Of a stretch of 64,000 nucleotides of DNA, positions 42,295 to 50,402 are shown piece by piece (the first letter of the stretch is position 1; each line of letters opens with the position of its first letter). Source of the stretch: Palsa-504 sp963822765. Its GTDB lineage: Bacteria > Actinomycetota > Actinomycetes > Streptosporangiales > Streptosporangiaceae. The stretch is from NCBI GenBank assembly GCA_963822765.1, contig CAWGJL010000029.1, positions 91,254-155,253 on the forward strand. Direction: 5' to 3'. The notes beneath the pieces were generated by a model, which worked only from the letters and a program-made list of their open reading frames with translations, ran no database searches and had not been told where the DNA came from. The position numbers and the translations under genes were made by a program.

Positions 42295-43476
42295 GTGAGC
42301 CTGATCGACGCCGTGCTGCACGCGCTGTCCATCGCCGGGTCGATGACGTGGGAGGTCACCTGGGCGCTGATCCTCGGGTTCGGGTTGTCGGCGATAGTGC
42401 AGGCCCTGGTCAGGAAGTCCACGGTCATCCGGCTGCTGGGGGACGACCGGCCGCGAACGCTGGCGCTGGCCGCCGGTTTGGGGGCGGCGTCATCGTCGTG
42501 CTCGTACGCGGCGGTCGCCTTGGCGCGGTCGCTGTTCCGGAAGGGAGCCAGCTTCACCGCGGCGATGGCGTTCGAGATCGCCTCGACCAACCTGGTGATC
42601 GAGCTCGGGGTGATCCTGGCCTTGCTCATGGGCTGGCAGTTCACCCTGGCCGAGTTCACCGGCGGTCCGGTCATGATCGTGCTGATCGCCGTGCTGTTCA
42701 GGCTTCTGCTTCGGGAACGGCTGCTGCGCGGGGCCCGGGCCCAGGCCGACCGCGGGATAGCCGGCCTGATGGAGGGCCACGCCGCGATGGACATGTCCGT
42801 CCAGCGGCCCGGCTCGTTCGCGAGCCGGCTGTTCTCGCGCGATGGGTACACGGCCGTCGCGCACGTGTTCGTGATGGAGTGGTCCGCGATCCTCAAGGAC
42901 CTGATCATCGGCCTGGTGGCCGCGGGCGCGATCGCGGCCTGGGTTCCCGACCGCTTCTGGCGGGTGTTCTTCATCGCGGGCCATCCGCTCGCGGCCAAGA
43001 TCTGGGGACCGCTCATCGGGCCGGCGGTAGCCATCATCTCGTTTGTCTGCTCGATCGGGAACGTGCCGCTGGCCGTGGTGCTGTGGAAGGGCGGCATCAG
43101 CTTCGGCGGCGTGGTGGCGTTCATCTTCGCCGACCTGATCATCGCGCCGATCCTGAACATCTACCGGAAGTACTACGGCGCCCGGATGGCCTGGTTCCTG
43201 CTCGGCACGTTCTACGCCGCGATGGCCGTGGCCGGCTACGTGGTCGAGCTGGTCTTCGGCAGCCTGGGCCTGATCCCGGACCCGGCCCGGGCCAAGATCC
43301 CCGACCAGGGGGTGTCCTGGGACTACACCAGCTGGCTGAACATCGTCTTCCTGATCCTGGCCGCCGCCCTGATCATTCGATTCGTCCGCACCGGCGGGGT
43401 CGCTATGCTGCGGATGATGGGCGGCTCGCCCGACAGCCACGACCACATGGACGCGAACGTGTCCCACACGCACTAG
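42295..43476 (+). CDS. Permease of the DUF318/ArsP-like family
   Basis: A 393-aa membrane protein with about eight helices. GLGAASSSCSYAAVALARSLF and the repeat FVCSIGNVPLAVVLWKGGISFGGVVAFIFADLIIAPIL are family signatures, each with a Cys at a position used for substrate in ArsP-type transporters. The C-terminus is His-rich (DSHDHMDANVSHTH), fitting metal binding. A CsoR/RcnR-like palindrome covers the promoter, so I infer a metal- or metalloid-responsive efflux permease. GTG 42295 follows GGAAGGTATCAGAG. Confidence 0.8.
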   Translation: MSLIDAVLHALSIAGSMTWEVTWALILGFGLSAIVQALVRKSTVIRLLGDDRPRTLALAAGLGAASSSCSYAAVALARSLFRKGASFTAAMAFEIASTNLVIELGVILALLMGWQFTLAEFTGGPVMIVLIAVLFRLLLRERLLRGARAQADRGIAGLMEGHAAMDMSVQRPGSFASRLFSRDGYTAVAHVFVMEWSAILKDLIIGLVAAGAIAAWVPDRFWRVFFIAGHPLAAKIWGPLIGPAVAIISFVCSIGNVPLAVVLWKGGISFGGVVAFIFADLIIAPILNIYRKYYGARMAWFLLGTFYAAMAVAGYVVELVFGSLGLIPDPARAKIPDQGVSWDYTSWLNIVFLILAAALIIRFVRTGGVAMLRMMGGSPDSHDHMDANVSHTH

Positions 43477-43489
43477 GGAGGACGGCCGG

Positions 43490-43837
43490 ATGGATCAGGA
43501 CCGGGCCCGTAGCCTGCTCATCGCCGAACGGGACGAGGTACAGCGCCTGCTCAAGGAGACCGAGACCGCTGGCCAGGCTGACCGCGTGGCGGAGGTGGAG
43601 AGCGTGGCGGAAGACAACGCCGACGCCGCCCTGGCGCTCACCGAGGAAGGCGAGGACGACGCCATCGCGGAGAGCATGCGCGACCGGCTGGAGGCCATCG
43701 AGCGCGCGCTGCACCGGCTGGACACCGGCACCTACGGCAAGTCAATCCGCAGCGGCGAGCCAATCCCGGACGAGCGCCTGGAAGCCGATCCCGCCGCCGA
43801 ACTCACCATCTCCGAAGCCCGCGCCGCGGAGCGCTAA
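43490..43837 (+). CDS. TraR/DksA-like protein lacking the zinc cysteines
   Basis: A 115-aa protein. A helical hairpin (about 1-70: LIAERDEVQRLLKETE ... DRLEAIERALHRLDTGTYGK) is followed by the DksA-like IRSGEPIPDERLEADPAAELT segment. In DksA this part carries a C4 zinc finger (CxxCGEPIP); here the Cys are replaced by Ser, as in a group of actinobacterial relatives. It may still enter the RNA polymerase secondary channel. It begins 13 bases after the permease stop, so they probably share a transcript. Confidence 0.85.
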   Translation: MDQDRARSLLIAERDEVQRLLKETETAGQADRVAEVESVAEDNADAALALTEEGEDDAIAESMRDRLEAIERALHRLDTGTYGKSIRSGEPIPDERLEADPAAELTISEARAAER

Positions 43838-43905
43838 CCCACCCACCCTGTATCCCCACCCGCAACCTCAGCATCGCGGCCCGGCCTGAGTCCGGCCCGC
43901 GGAAT

Positions 43906-43960
43906 CGAATGAACCCCGGGTTTCACCCCGCTCTTGCACGGTGAAGCCCGGGTTCATTCG
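43906..43960. repeat. Long hairpin built from two copies of the TGAA-CCCGGG-TTCA repeat
   Basis: Arm 1 (43906-43927) begins CGAATGAACCCCGGG and ends TTTCACC; arm 2 (43940-43960) is its reverse complement with one bulged base and one G-U-compatible change. The loop is 12 bases. It lies 70 bases after the DksA-like gene and about 90 before the hydrolase gene, both on the plus strand. A near-copy lies at 51383-51438. It could terminate transcription, though no U-tract follows. Confidence 0.85.
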
Positions 43961-44048
43961 GATCAGGGTCTGTCGCGGGAGCCATGTCGAGCTGCGCGCG
44001 GTGGCTCCGACCTCTCAGTGAAACGAGTTCCGATCACTGGAGGTAAGC

Positions 44049-44852
44049 GTGAACACCATTGTTGAAACCGTGACGTCGGCGGACGGGACGCGGATCGCGC
44101 TGGAGCGTGTCGGGGACGGGGCACCCGTTGTCCTGATCGGCGGTGCCTTCAACGACCGGTCGACCGTGGCGGCGCTGGCCGCCACGCTGGCCCCGGACTT
44201 CACCGCGATCACCTACGACCGCCGCGGCCGGGGTGACAGCGGCAACGACGACCGCGGCTTCGACGTCAGCCGCGAGTTCGACGACCTGGCCGCGGTGATC
44301 GAGCAGGCCGGCGGGACGGCCAGCGTGTTCGGGCACTCCTCGGGCGGCGTCCTGGCCATCGAGGCGGCGCTGCGCGGCCTGCCGGTCGGGCGGCTAGCGG
44401 TCTACGAGCCGTCCTACATCACGTCCAGCGCCCGGACCCAGCCCGGCGCCGACCTTTACCAGCGCCTCGTCCAGCTGATCGGGCAGGACCGGCGCGACGA
44501 GGCGGTGACGCTCTTCCAGACCGAGGCGGTCGGCCTGCCCGCGGCCATGGTCGAGAGCATGCAGGCCAGCGACTTCTGGGGCTGGTTCACCGGCCTGGCC
44601 CACACCTTGCCCTACGACGTGGCGCTGCACGGGGACTACGAGGTGCCCGCCGCACGCCTGGCCGCACTCCGGATTCCGGTGCTGGCGGTGGACGGCGGCC
44701 AGTCACCGGAGTGGATCCGCACCGGGACCCGCGACGTGGCCGCCTCGGTCCCTGACGGGCGCTATCTCACCCTCGATGGCCAGGACCACGGTGTCCTGCA
44801 CCACCCCGAGGCCCTTCACCCGGCGCTGAGCGGCTTCCTGGCCGGACGATAA
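44049..44852 (+). CDS. Alpha/beta-fold hydrolase
   Basis: A 267-aa protein. VFGHSSGGVLAIEAAL carries the nucleophile Ser, TYDRRGRGDSG the oxyanion region, and DGQDHGVLHHP the catalytic His; the acid Asp is probably in VLAVDGGQSPEWI. Close relatives are usually annotated only as alpha/beta hydrolases, so substrate is unknown. GTG 44049 follows ACTGGAGGTAAGC, a strong site. Its end lies 12 bases from the convergent metallophosphoesterase gene. Confidence 0.88.
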   Translation: MNTIVETVTSADGTRIALERVGDGAPVVLIGGAFNDRSTVAALAATLAPDFTAITYDRRGRGDSGNDDRGFDVSREFDDLAAVIEQAGGTASVFGHSSGGVLAIEAALRGLPVGRLAVYEPSYITSSARTQPGADLYQRLVQLIGQDRRDEAVTLFQTEAVGLPAAMVESMQASDFWGWFTGLAHTLPYDVALHGDYEVPAARLAALRIPVLAVDGGQSPEWIRTGTRDVAASVPDGRYLTLDGQDHGVLHHPEALHPALSGFLAGR

Positions 44853-44864
44853 GAGACGCTGAGC

Positions 44865-46166
44865 CTAAGCCCGCGGCGCGGGCGGGGCGTCTGCCTTCTT
44901 GGGGTCGCTCCTCTTCTCCGGGGGCGGCCAGTCGGGTCCGGCGGGCCAGGATGCGACCCGGACCGGGCTATCGGAGTGCGGGTTGCGGCCGTGCGCGACG
45001 AAGCGCTCCATCCGGGTGGCGCCCGGCAGCTCGACCCGGGCCGAGACCAGCTCCGCCCGGCCGCCAGCCACCTCCACCCAGCAGACCTGCTGGTTGCGCA
45101 CGTACGCCGGAGGCAGGCCGAACTTCCCGCCGATGGCCTCCACCACCGAGGTGCAGGACCCGGAGTTGGCGTAGAAACCGTCGGCCATGGCGGCCAGCTC
45201 CGGGTGATGCGTGTGCCCGGAGATGAATCCGTGGTATCCGTCGGCGACCAGGTCGGCGGCCCGCTGGCGGGCGGCCTGGTTCTGCGTGTAACCCCGCTTG
45301 TCCAGGGCCAGCGCGCTGATCGACACCCACGCACGCCGGGCCAGGATCGCGACCAGGGCGGCGATTACGAGCAGGTCCGCGATCGCGCCGTAGCCGAGGA
45401 TCTCGGCCCGGTGCACCCACACGTCGGTGTCCGGGTACCGGGACCTGACCGCGGCGAGCCCGAACTCCGGTATGCGGACCAGGATCAAGATGGCCAGCGG
45501 GATCGCGATCAGCCACCACAGGTGACGGCCCAGTTTGCGGTAGACGAGCCGGGAGCCGATAAAGGACGGGAAGTCGGTCGGGTCCGCCATCTCGTGCGCG
45601 CCGTCGACCCAGCCGCGGCCGAGGAACTCGATCCGGGGGATGACCTCCCGGACGATGTGGTGGCCCATGGGGGTGTCCAGCGGGTTGCGCGCGTCGCAGA
45701 AGCAGTTGTACGGGTCGAGCTGGTGGCCGTGTTCCACCCGGATCTTCTTGCCGCCCGCCAGGATCAGGTCCGCGGCCAGGCACAGCCGGGCCCCGGTCAT
45801 CTCCCGCACCGCGTCCGCCGCCTTGACGTCCCAGGCCAGGTCGGCGTCGTGGTTGCCGATGGCGTAGATGACCTGCCCGCCGCGCGCGGTCACGTCCAGC
45901 AGTGCGGTGCAGAAGTCCTCATGCGGGCGCAGGATGTCGGTGGCTGTCGAGCCGGGGGAGCCGAGCAGCTCGATCACGTCCCCGGCCAGGACCACGGTGG
46001 GCGTCCCCGGCTCCTCGGCCAGGTGGCGTGCGAGCATCTCGCAGGACCGTCCCGAGACGTCCGTCCGGACCGGAGGCAGGTGCAGGTCACTGACCGTGAT
46101 GACCTTGACGTCGGGCGGAACGTCCACCTGGAGGAGGTCAGGGATGTCGGGGCGCGGGGCGGACAT
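44865..46166 (-). CDS. Metallophosphoesterase with membrane segments
   Basis: A 433-aa protein of the calcineurin-like family. Metal ligands are seen in VSDLHLPP, VLAGDVIEL, YAIGNHDADL and GHTHHPELA, the last from about residue 317. Between the two halves of the motif set, two hydrophobic helices (about 210-230 and 250-275) anchor it in the membrane. RVEHGHQLDP precedes them. Substrate may be a nucleotide or lipid pyrophosphate (UshA/LpxH-like); unknown. ATG 46166 is chosen near the domain; ATG 46235 or 46229 are possible. Confidence 0.8.
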   Translation of the reverse strand: MSAPRPDIPDLLQVDVPPDVKVITVSDLHLPPVRTDVSGRSCEMLARHLAEEPGTPTVVLAGDVIELLGSPGSTATDILRPHEDFCTALLDVTARGGQVIYAIGNHDADLAWDVKAADAVREMTGARLCLAADLILAGGKKIRVEHGHQLDPYNCFCDARNPLDTPMGHHIVREVIPRIEFLGRGWVDGAHEMADPTDFPSFIGSRLVYRKLGRHLWWLIAIPLAILILVRIPEFGLAAVRSRYPDTDVWVHRAEILGYGAIADLLVIAALVAILARRAWVSISALALDKRGYTQNQAARQRAADLVADGYHGFISGHTHHPELAAMADGFYANSGSCTSVVEAIGGKFGLPPAYVRNQQVCWVEVAGGRAELVSARVELPGATRMERFVAHGRNPHSDSPVRVASWPAGPDWPPPEKRSDPKKADAPPAPRA

Positions 46167-46279
46167 GGCGGCGCTTGTCTCTATCTTCCTGGGCTTTCTC
46201 GGTGAGGCCGGCTGGTTCGTTCGTACCATGTTCATTGCCCGGCACCTAGTTGCGGCATGCGGCACCACGAAGAATTCAT

Positions 46280-46295
46280 ACCGTGGTCCGTTCGG
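46280..46295 (+). repeat. Dispersed motif ACCRYGGTCCGTTCGG, copy 3
   Basis: ACCGTGGTCCGTTCGG followed by TAAAAAGAATTTAAG, ending 15 bases before the valS start codon. Confidence 0.7.
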
Positions 46296-46310
46296 TAAAA
46301 AGAATTTAAG

Positions 46311-48764
46311 ATGCACGTCCCGGAGCAGATACCTTCCCTTGCTATGGAACCCGGCGAGTACGACCACCAGGCAGTCGAGGCGGCCGCCCGCGCGTTGTGG
46401 GAGACGTACGACGTCTACCGGTATGACCATGCCGGGGACGGGCCGGTATTCAGCGTAGATACCCCGCCGCCGTACGTGTCGGCGACGCATCTGCACGTGG
46501 GCCACGCGATGAGCTACTCGCAACCTGACTTCATCGTGCGGTACCGGCGGATGCTAGGCGAGCGGGTGTTCTACCCGATCGGGTTCGACGACAACGGGCT
46601 GCCCACCGAACGGTACGTCGAGCAAGCCTACGGCGTGCGCGCGGTGGACCTGCCGCGGGCCGAGTTCGTCGCGCTATGCCTGGCCGAGACCGGGCGCACG
46701 GCCGAACGCTACGAGGACCTGTGGCGGCGGCTGGGCCTGTCACTCGACTGGTCGCTGCGCTACTCGACCATCGACGCCCGCTGCCAGCGGACCGCCCAGA
46801 CCAGCTTCGTCACCCTGCACCAGGCGGGTTACGTGCGCCGGGTACAGGACCCGATCCTGTGGTGCCCGGAGGACCAGACATCCCTGGCCCAGGCGGACGT
46901 GGAGGACCTGGAGCGGACCAGCAGGCTGCACACCATCAGGTTCGGGGAGAACGTGATGATCGCGACCACCCGGCCCGAGCTGCTGCCGGCCTGCGTGGCG
47001 CTGTACCACCATCCCGCCGATACCCGCTATCAGGGGCTTACCACGGCGCGGGTGCCGCTGTTCGGCTACGAGGTGCCGGTGCTAGCCGACCAGGACGTCG
47101 ATCCGCAGTTCGGTACCGGGCTGATGATGGTGTGCACGTTCGGCGACAGCGAGGACGTGCTGCGGTGGCGACGCGACCACCTGGCGCTGCGGCTGGTGGT
47201 GGGACCCGACGGGCGCCTGGGCGAGCTGGCCGGTCCGTTCGCCGGGCTGCAGGTCACCCAAGCCAGGGCGGCCATCGTCAAGGCGCTCGACGAGGCCGGG
47301 CTGCTGGTCTCCAGCGTGCCGATCCGCCAGGTGGTCGGGGTGCACGAGCGGTGCCAGACCCCGGTGGAGTTCCAGATCAGGCCCCAGTGGTTCATCGCGG
47401 TGCGCGAGCACGCCGACCGGTTCCGGGCCCGCGCGGCCGAGCTGGAGTGGATCCCGCCGTTCATGCGACGGCGGCTTGAGGACTGGATCAACGGGCTCAA
47501 GTGGGACTGGAACATCACCAGGCAGCGGCGGTACGGGGTGCCGTTCCCGGTCTGGTTCTGCGCCTCGTGCGCCGCGCCCGTCCTGGCCCGGCTCGAGGAC
47601 CTGCCGGTCGACCCGCTGACCGACAAGCCGCCCGCGCAGTCCTGCCCGAGCTGCGGTCACGGCGAGCTGACCGGCGACCCGGACGTGATGGACACCTGGA
47701 TGACCTCGTCGCTGAGCCCGCAGATCAACGACGGGTGGGCGCTCGGCGGGACTGATCCCGCGCTGGCCCCGATGTCGATGCGGGTGCAGGCGTTCGAGAT
47801 CATCAGGACCTGGCTGTTCTACTCCGTGGTGCAGTCTGAGCTGCTGTTCGGCCGGGTGCCGTGGCGGATCGCGCTGATCTCGGGCTGGGGGCTCAGCGAG
47901 CAGGGCAAGAAGCTGTCGAAGCGAGATCTCGACAAATCGACAGGTCCGGACGGTTACAACCGGTATGTCCCGGACGACGTCATGGGCAGGTACGGCGCGG
48001 ACGCGCTGCGGTTGTGGGCCACCCGCGGCCGCATCGGCACCGATCTGAGGTACAACGAGAAGGACGTGCGGACCGGCCGGAAGTTCACGGTCAAGCTGTG
48101 GAACGTGGGCCGGTTCGTGTCTTTGCACCTGGGCGACCTCGGTCCCGGCCGCCCGGCGCCGGAGCCGGGGGAGCGGGACATCGTGGACCGGTGGGTGCTG
48201 TCGCACCTGGCCGACGCGATCGACGAGGCCACGGCGGCGTTCGAGGCCTACGACTATATGCAGGCCCACCAGGCCGCCTCCCGGATGTTCTGGTCCATCT
48301 ACTGCGACCGGTACATCGAGATGATCAAGGACCGGGCCGACTCCGACAGCGTCCGGTGGACGCTGCGGGATTCGTTCCGGGACCTGCTCGGGCTGTTCGC
48401 GCCGTTCGCGCCGTTCCTGACCGAGCACATGTACCAGCGGTTCTACCGCGAGCACGAGGACCCGGTGTCGCTGCACCTGACTAGCTGGCCGGTGGCCGAC
48501 CCGCGCTGGCGGTCGGATCGTTCGGCGGTGGACCAGCTGGCGGTGATCCTGGACGCCACCCGGGTGCTGCGCAGCGGGCTCCGGCTGGGCAACTCGGCCC
48601 GGCTCAGCCAGCTCGTCGTGCAGGCGCACGACGAGAACGCCGCGGCGCTGCTCGACCAGATCGCCGAGCCGCTCCGGGTCGCCGCCCGGGCCGACTCCGT
48701 GCTCCGCGGTCCCGCCGAGCATTTCAGCGGCGCGGCCGGGATCACGGTCGGTATCGTCGCCTAA
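46311..48764 (+). CDS. valS: Valine-tRNA ligase of archaeal type
   Basis: An 817-aa class I synthetase. THLHVGHAMSYSQPDF is the HIGH motif, SEQGKKLSKRDLDKSTG the KMSKS motif (as KLSKR), and DVMDTWMTSSLSPQI is the signature I associate with archaeal rather than bacterial ValRS. CASC and CPSC pairs near 415-445 could bind zinc. It charges tRNA-Val. The C-terminal coiled coil of bacterial ValRS is absent. It may be the housekeeping enzyme or a second, inhibitor-tolerant copy. A dispersed ACCRYGGTCCGTTCGG motif and an AT-rich run lie just before ATG 46311. Confidence 0.88.
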   Translation: MHVPEQIPSLAMEPGEYDHQAVEAAARALWETYDVYRYDHAGDGPVFSVDTPPPYVSATHLHVGHAMSYSQPDFIVRYRRMLGERVFYPIGFDDNGLPTERYVEQAYGVRAVDLPRAEFVALCLAETGRTAERYEDLWRRLGLSLDWSLRYSTIDARCQRTAQTSFVTLHQAGYVRRVQDPILWCPEDQTSLAQADVEDLERTSRLHTIRFGENVMIATTRPELLPACVALYHHPADTRYQGLTTARVPLFGYEVPVLADQDVDPQFGTGLMMVCTFGDSEDVLRWRRDHLALRLVVGPDGRLGELAGPFAGLQVTQARAAIVKALDEAGLLVSSVPIRQVVGVHERCQTPVEFQIRPQWFIAVREHADRFRARAAELEWIPPFMRRRLEDWINGLKWDWNITRQRRYGVPFPVWFCASCAAPVLARLEDLPVDPLTDKPPAQSCPSCGHGELTGDPDVMDTWMTSSLSPQINDGWALGGTDPALAPMSMRVQAFEIIRTWLFYSVVQSELLFGRVPWRIALISGWGLSEQGKKLSKRDLDKSTGPDGYNRYVPDDVMGRYGADALRLWATRGRIGTDLRYNEKDVRTGRKFTVKLWNVGRFVSLHLGDLGPGRPAPEPGERDIVDRWVLSHLADAIDEATAAFEAYDYMQAHQAASRMFWSIYCDRYIEMIKDRADSDSVRWTLRDSFRDLLGLFAPFAPFLTEHMYQRFYREHEDPVSLHLTSWPVADPRWRSDRSAVDQLAVILDATRVLRSGLRLGNSARLSQLVVQAHDENAAALLDQIAEPLRVAARADSVLRGPAEHFSGAAGITVGIVA

Positions 48765-48916
48765 CGGGCCAGGGTAGCCAGCACATCCCGGGCCAGGGCG
48801 ATGGTGGCGGCCACTTGCTCGGCGATCGGCGGCGGGGGAGTCTCTTGCGCCGGCGTCCCGACTGCGCTACTCGTGTTGAGTATCCGCGGGGGTATCGGAC
48901 GAATGTCTGGTACGCC
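48765..48916. other. Short gap between valS and the WYL regulator gene
   Basis: On the minus strand, in frame with the regulator but after its stop, the sequence reads PPPPIAEQVAATIALARDVL and continues to a stop overlapping valS. It lacks a start codon and has no known domain. It may be the degraded end of an older gene. No terminator was identified. Confidence 0.35.
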
Positions 48917-49849
48917 TCACTGGTACAGGGCCGCCGTGGCCCGGGCAGCGGCGGCCAGCCGCGAGCGCAGTTCGGGCGGCTCCAGTACCTCGATGTCGGC
49001 CCCCAGGGCCAGGAAGTCGCGGCACGCCTGCTCGACCGATTCGATCGGAACGACCGCGCGCACCCAGCCTCCGGCTTCGGCCGCGACGGTCCGGGCATCG
49101 GACAGCTGGGCCGCCGCGGCGGGCGCCAGCCGGACCACGGCGTCGGCCCGGTGCAGGTGAGCGCGGAAGTCGGCCAGGTACCCCTGCCAGTACCCGGCCA
49201 GCTCGAAGCCCTCCGGCACGCCGAACTCCTCGTCCAGCACGCGCAGGTCCAGGATCTGGTCGACCCGGTAGGTACGCGGTCCCGGGGCCGCCACCAGGTA
49301 CCAGCGGCCGGCCTTGAGGACCAGCCCGTAGGGTTCCAGCCGCCGGTCCACGTCGGTCGGCTCCTTCCAGCGCCGGTACCGGACCTGCAGCGCGCGACCA
49401 TGCCAGACCGCGCCCGCGACGGCGGGCAGCAGCGGGACCTCATCCGGGGCGGCGTACCAGCCAGGCGCGTCCAGGTGGAACCGGGCCTGGACCCGCCCGG
49501 CCTGCTCGCCCAGTCCGGGCGGGAGCGCCGCCAGCAGTTTGAGCTGGGCCGCCGCGAGCACCGGGCCCAGGCCCAGCTCGGCGGCGGGCCCGGGCAGGCC
49601 GGACAGGAACAGCGCCTGGGCCTCGTCGGTATTCAGCCCGGTCAGCCGGGTGCGGTAGCCGTCGAGGAGCTGGTAGCCGCCGCGGTGCCCGGCGTCTCCG
49701 TACAGCGGGATGCCGGCCTCGTGCAGCGACTCCACGTCGCGGTACACGGTGCGGACCGAGACCTCGAGCTCGGCGGCGAGGTGCGCCGCGGTCATCCGGC
49801 CCCGGGACTGGAGCAAGAGCAGGATCGAGACCAGCCGGCTCGCGCGCAT
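48917..49849 (-). CDS. YafY-type regulator (HTH plus WYL domains)
   Basis: A 310-aa regulator. An N-terminal HTH_11 winged helix (MRASRLVSILLLLQSRGRMTAAHLAAELEVSVRTVYRD) is followed by a WYL domain from about 130 (YRRWKEPTDVDRRLEPYGLVLKAGRWYLVA) and a C-terminal WCX region. Many such proteins sense ligands or nucleic acid and repress adjacent genes. ATG 49849 lies 12 bases from the operator-like palindrome 49861-49877 and faces away from the unknown gene at 49901, so the regulator probably controls both. Confidence 0.92.
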   Translation of the reverse strand: MRASRLVSILLLLQSRGRMTAAHLAAELEVSVRTVYRDVESLHEAGIPLYGDAGHRGGYQLLDGYRTRLTGLNTDEAQALFLSGLPGPAAELGLGPVLAAAQLKLLAALPPGLGEQAGRVQARFHLDAPGWYAAPDEVPLLPAVAGAVWHGRALQVRYRRWKEPTDVDRRLEPYGLVLKAGRWYLVAAPGPRTYRVDQILDLRVLDEEFGVPEGFELAGYWQGYLADFRAHLHRADAVVRLAPAAAAQLSDARTVAAEAGGWVRAVVPIESVEQACRDFLALGADIEVLEPPELRSRLAAAARATAALYQ

Positions 49850-49860
49850 GCTCCACTCTA

Positions 49861-49877
49861 CTGACACGAGGTGTCAG
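49861..49877. promoter_or_regulatory. Palindromic operator between the WYL regulator and gene 49901
   Basis: CTGACACGAGGTGTCAG has two perfect 7-base arms around GAG. It is centred in the 51-bp gap between divergent genes, immediately before both starts, as expected for an autoregulated WYL repressor. Confidence 0.75.
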
Positions 49878-49900
49878 CAGACCGGCCTTAGCGTGCGGTC

Positions 49901-50386
49901 ATGACCTTTACCGAGAAGTTCCTGCGCGCCCGGCCCGCGATCGAGGTCGCCGGGCGCAGCGTCAAGCGCTACCACGTCACCCCGGGCCCGGACGGTGTCG
50001 AGCCCGAGATCGAGCGGGCCGCGTTCGCGATCTTGCCGCGGCTGCTGCCCGAACGGGACGAGACCCCGCCCGCCACCTTCATCGTCGTGCACCGCAGTCG
50101 CGGCGACAACGCGGCCTACCTGAACGCCTACAGCTGGGTCTGGGACAACGTGCTGCACTTGCGGGCCGCGGCCGCGGCCCAGCCCGCGCTGGGCTGTCCC
50201 GACGCCGACCCGACGAACTTCATCGTGATCGAGGACCGTCCCTGGATCGGCTGCGTGTGGGAACTGCCGCCGATCGCCCACGAGCGCGACGCCTGGGTCC
50301 GGCACATGCTGCTGCCGGACAAGCCCGACCTCGACGCGTACCTGGCCGACTTCATGCCGGACGGACTGACCGGCCGCGTCGGGTAG
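49901..50386 (+). CDS. Conserved-looking protein of unknown function
   Basis: A 161-aa soluble protein with no signal peptide or membrane segment. I do not recognise the family. Notable stretches are FIVVHRSRGDNAAYLNAYSWVWDNVLH and FIVIEDRPWIGCVWELPPIAHERDAWVRHML. It is controlled, I infer, by the divergent WYL regulator through the palindrome just upstream, and is followed after 16 bases by the amidohydrolase, so they may share a pathway. Confidence 0.75.
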   Translation: MTFTEKFLRARPAIEVAGRSVKRYHVTPGPDGVEPEIERAAFAILPRLLPERDETPPATFIVVHRSRGDNAAYLNAYSWVWDNVLHLRAAAAAQPALGCPDADPTNFIVIEDRPWIGCVWELPPIAHERDAWVRHMLLPDKPDLDAYLADFMPDGLTGRVG

Positions 50387-50402
50387 CTGACACAATGACC
50401 CG

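Noticed and set aside
46241..46310. T-box riboswitch before valS
   Set aside because: The leader is only about 70-140 bases, and I found no T-box sequence or specifier stem; the repeated ACCRYGGTCCGTTCGG motif explains the odd region better.
48761..48916. Minus-strand PPPPIAEQVAATIALARDVL peptide after the WYL regulator stop
   Set aside because: No start codon and no identifiable family; stop-codon readthrough is possible but unsupported.
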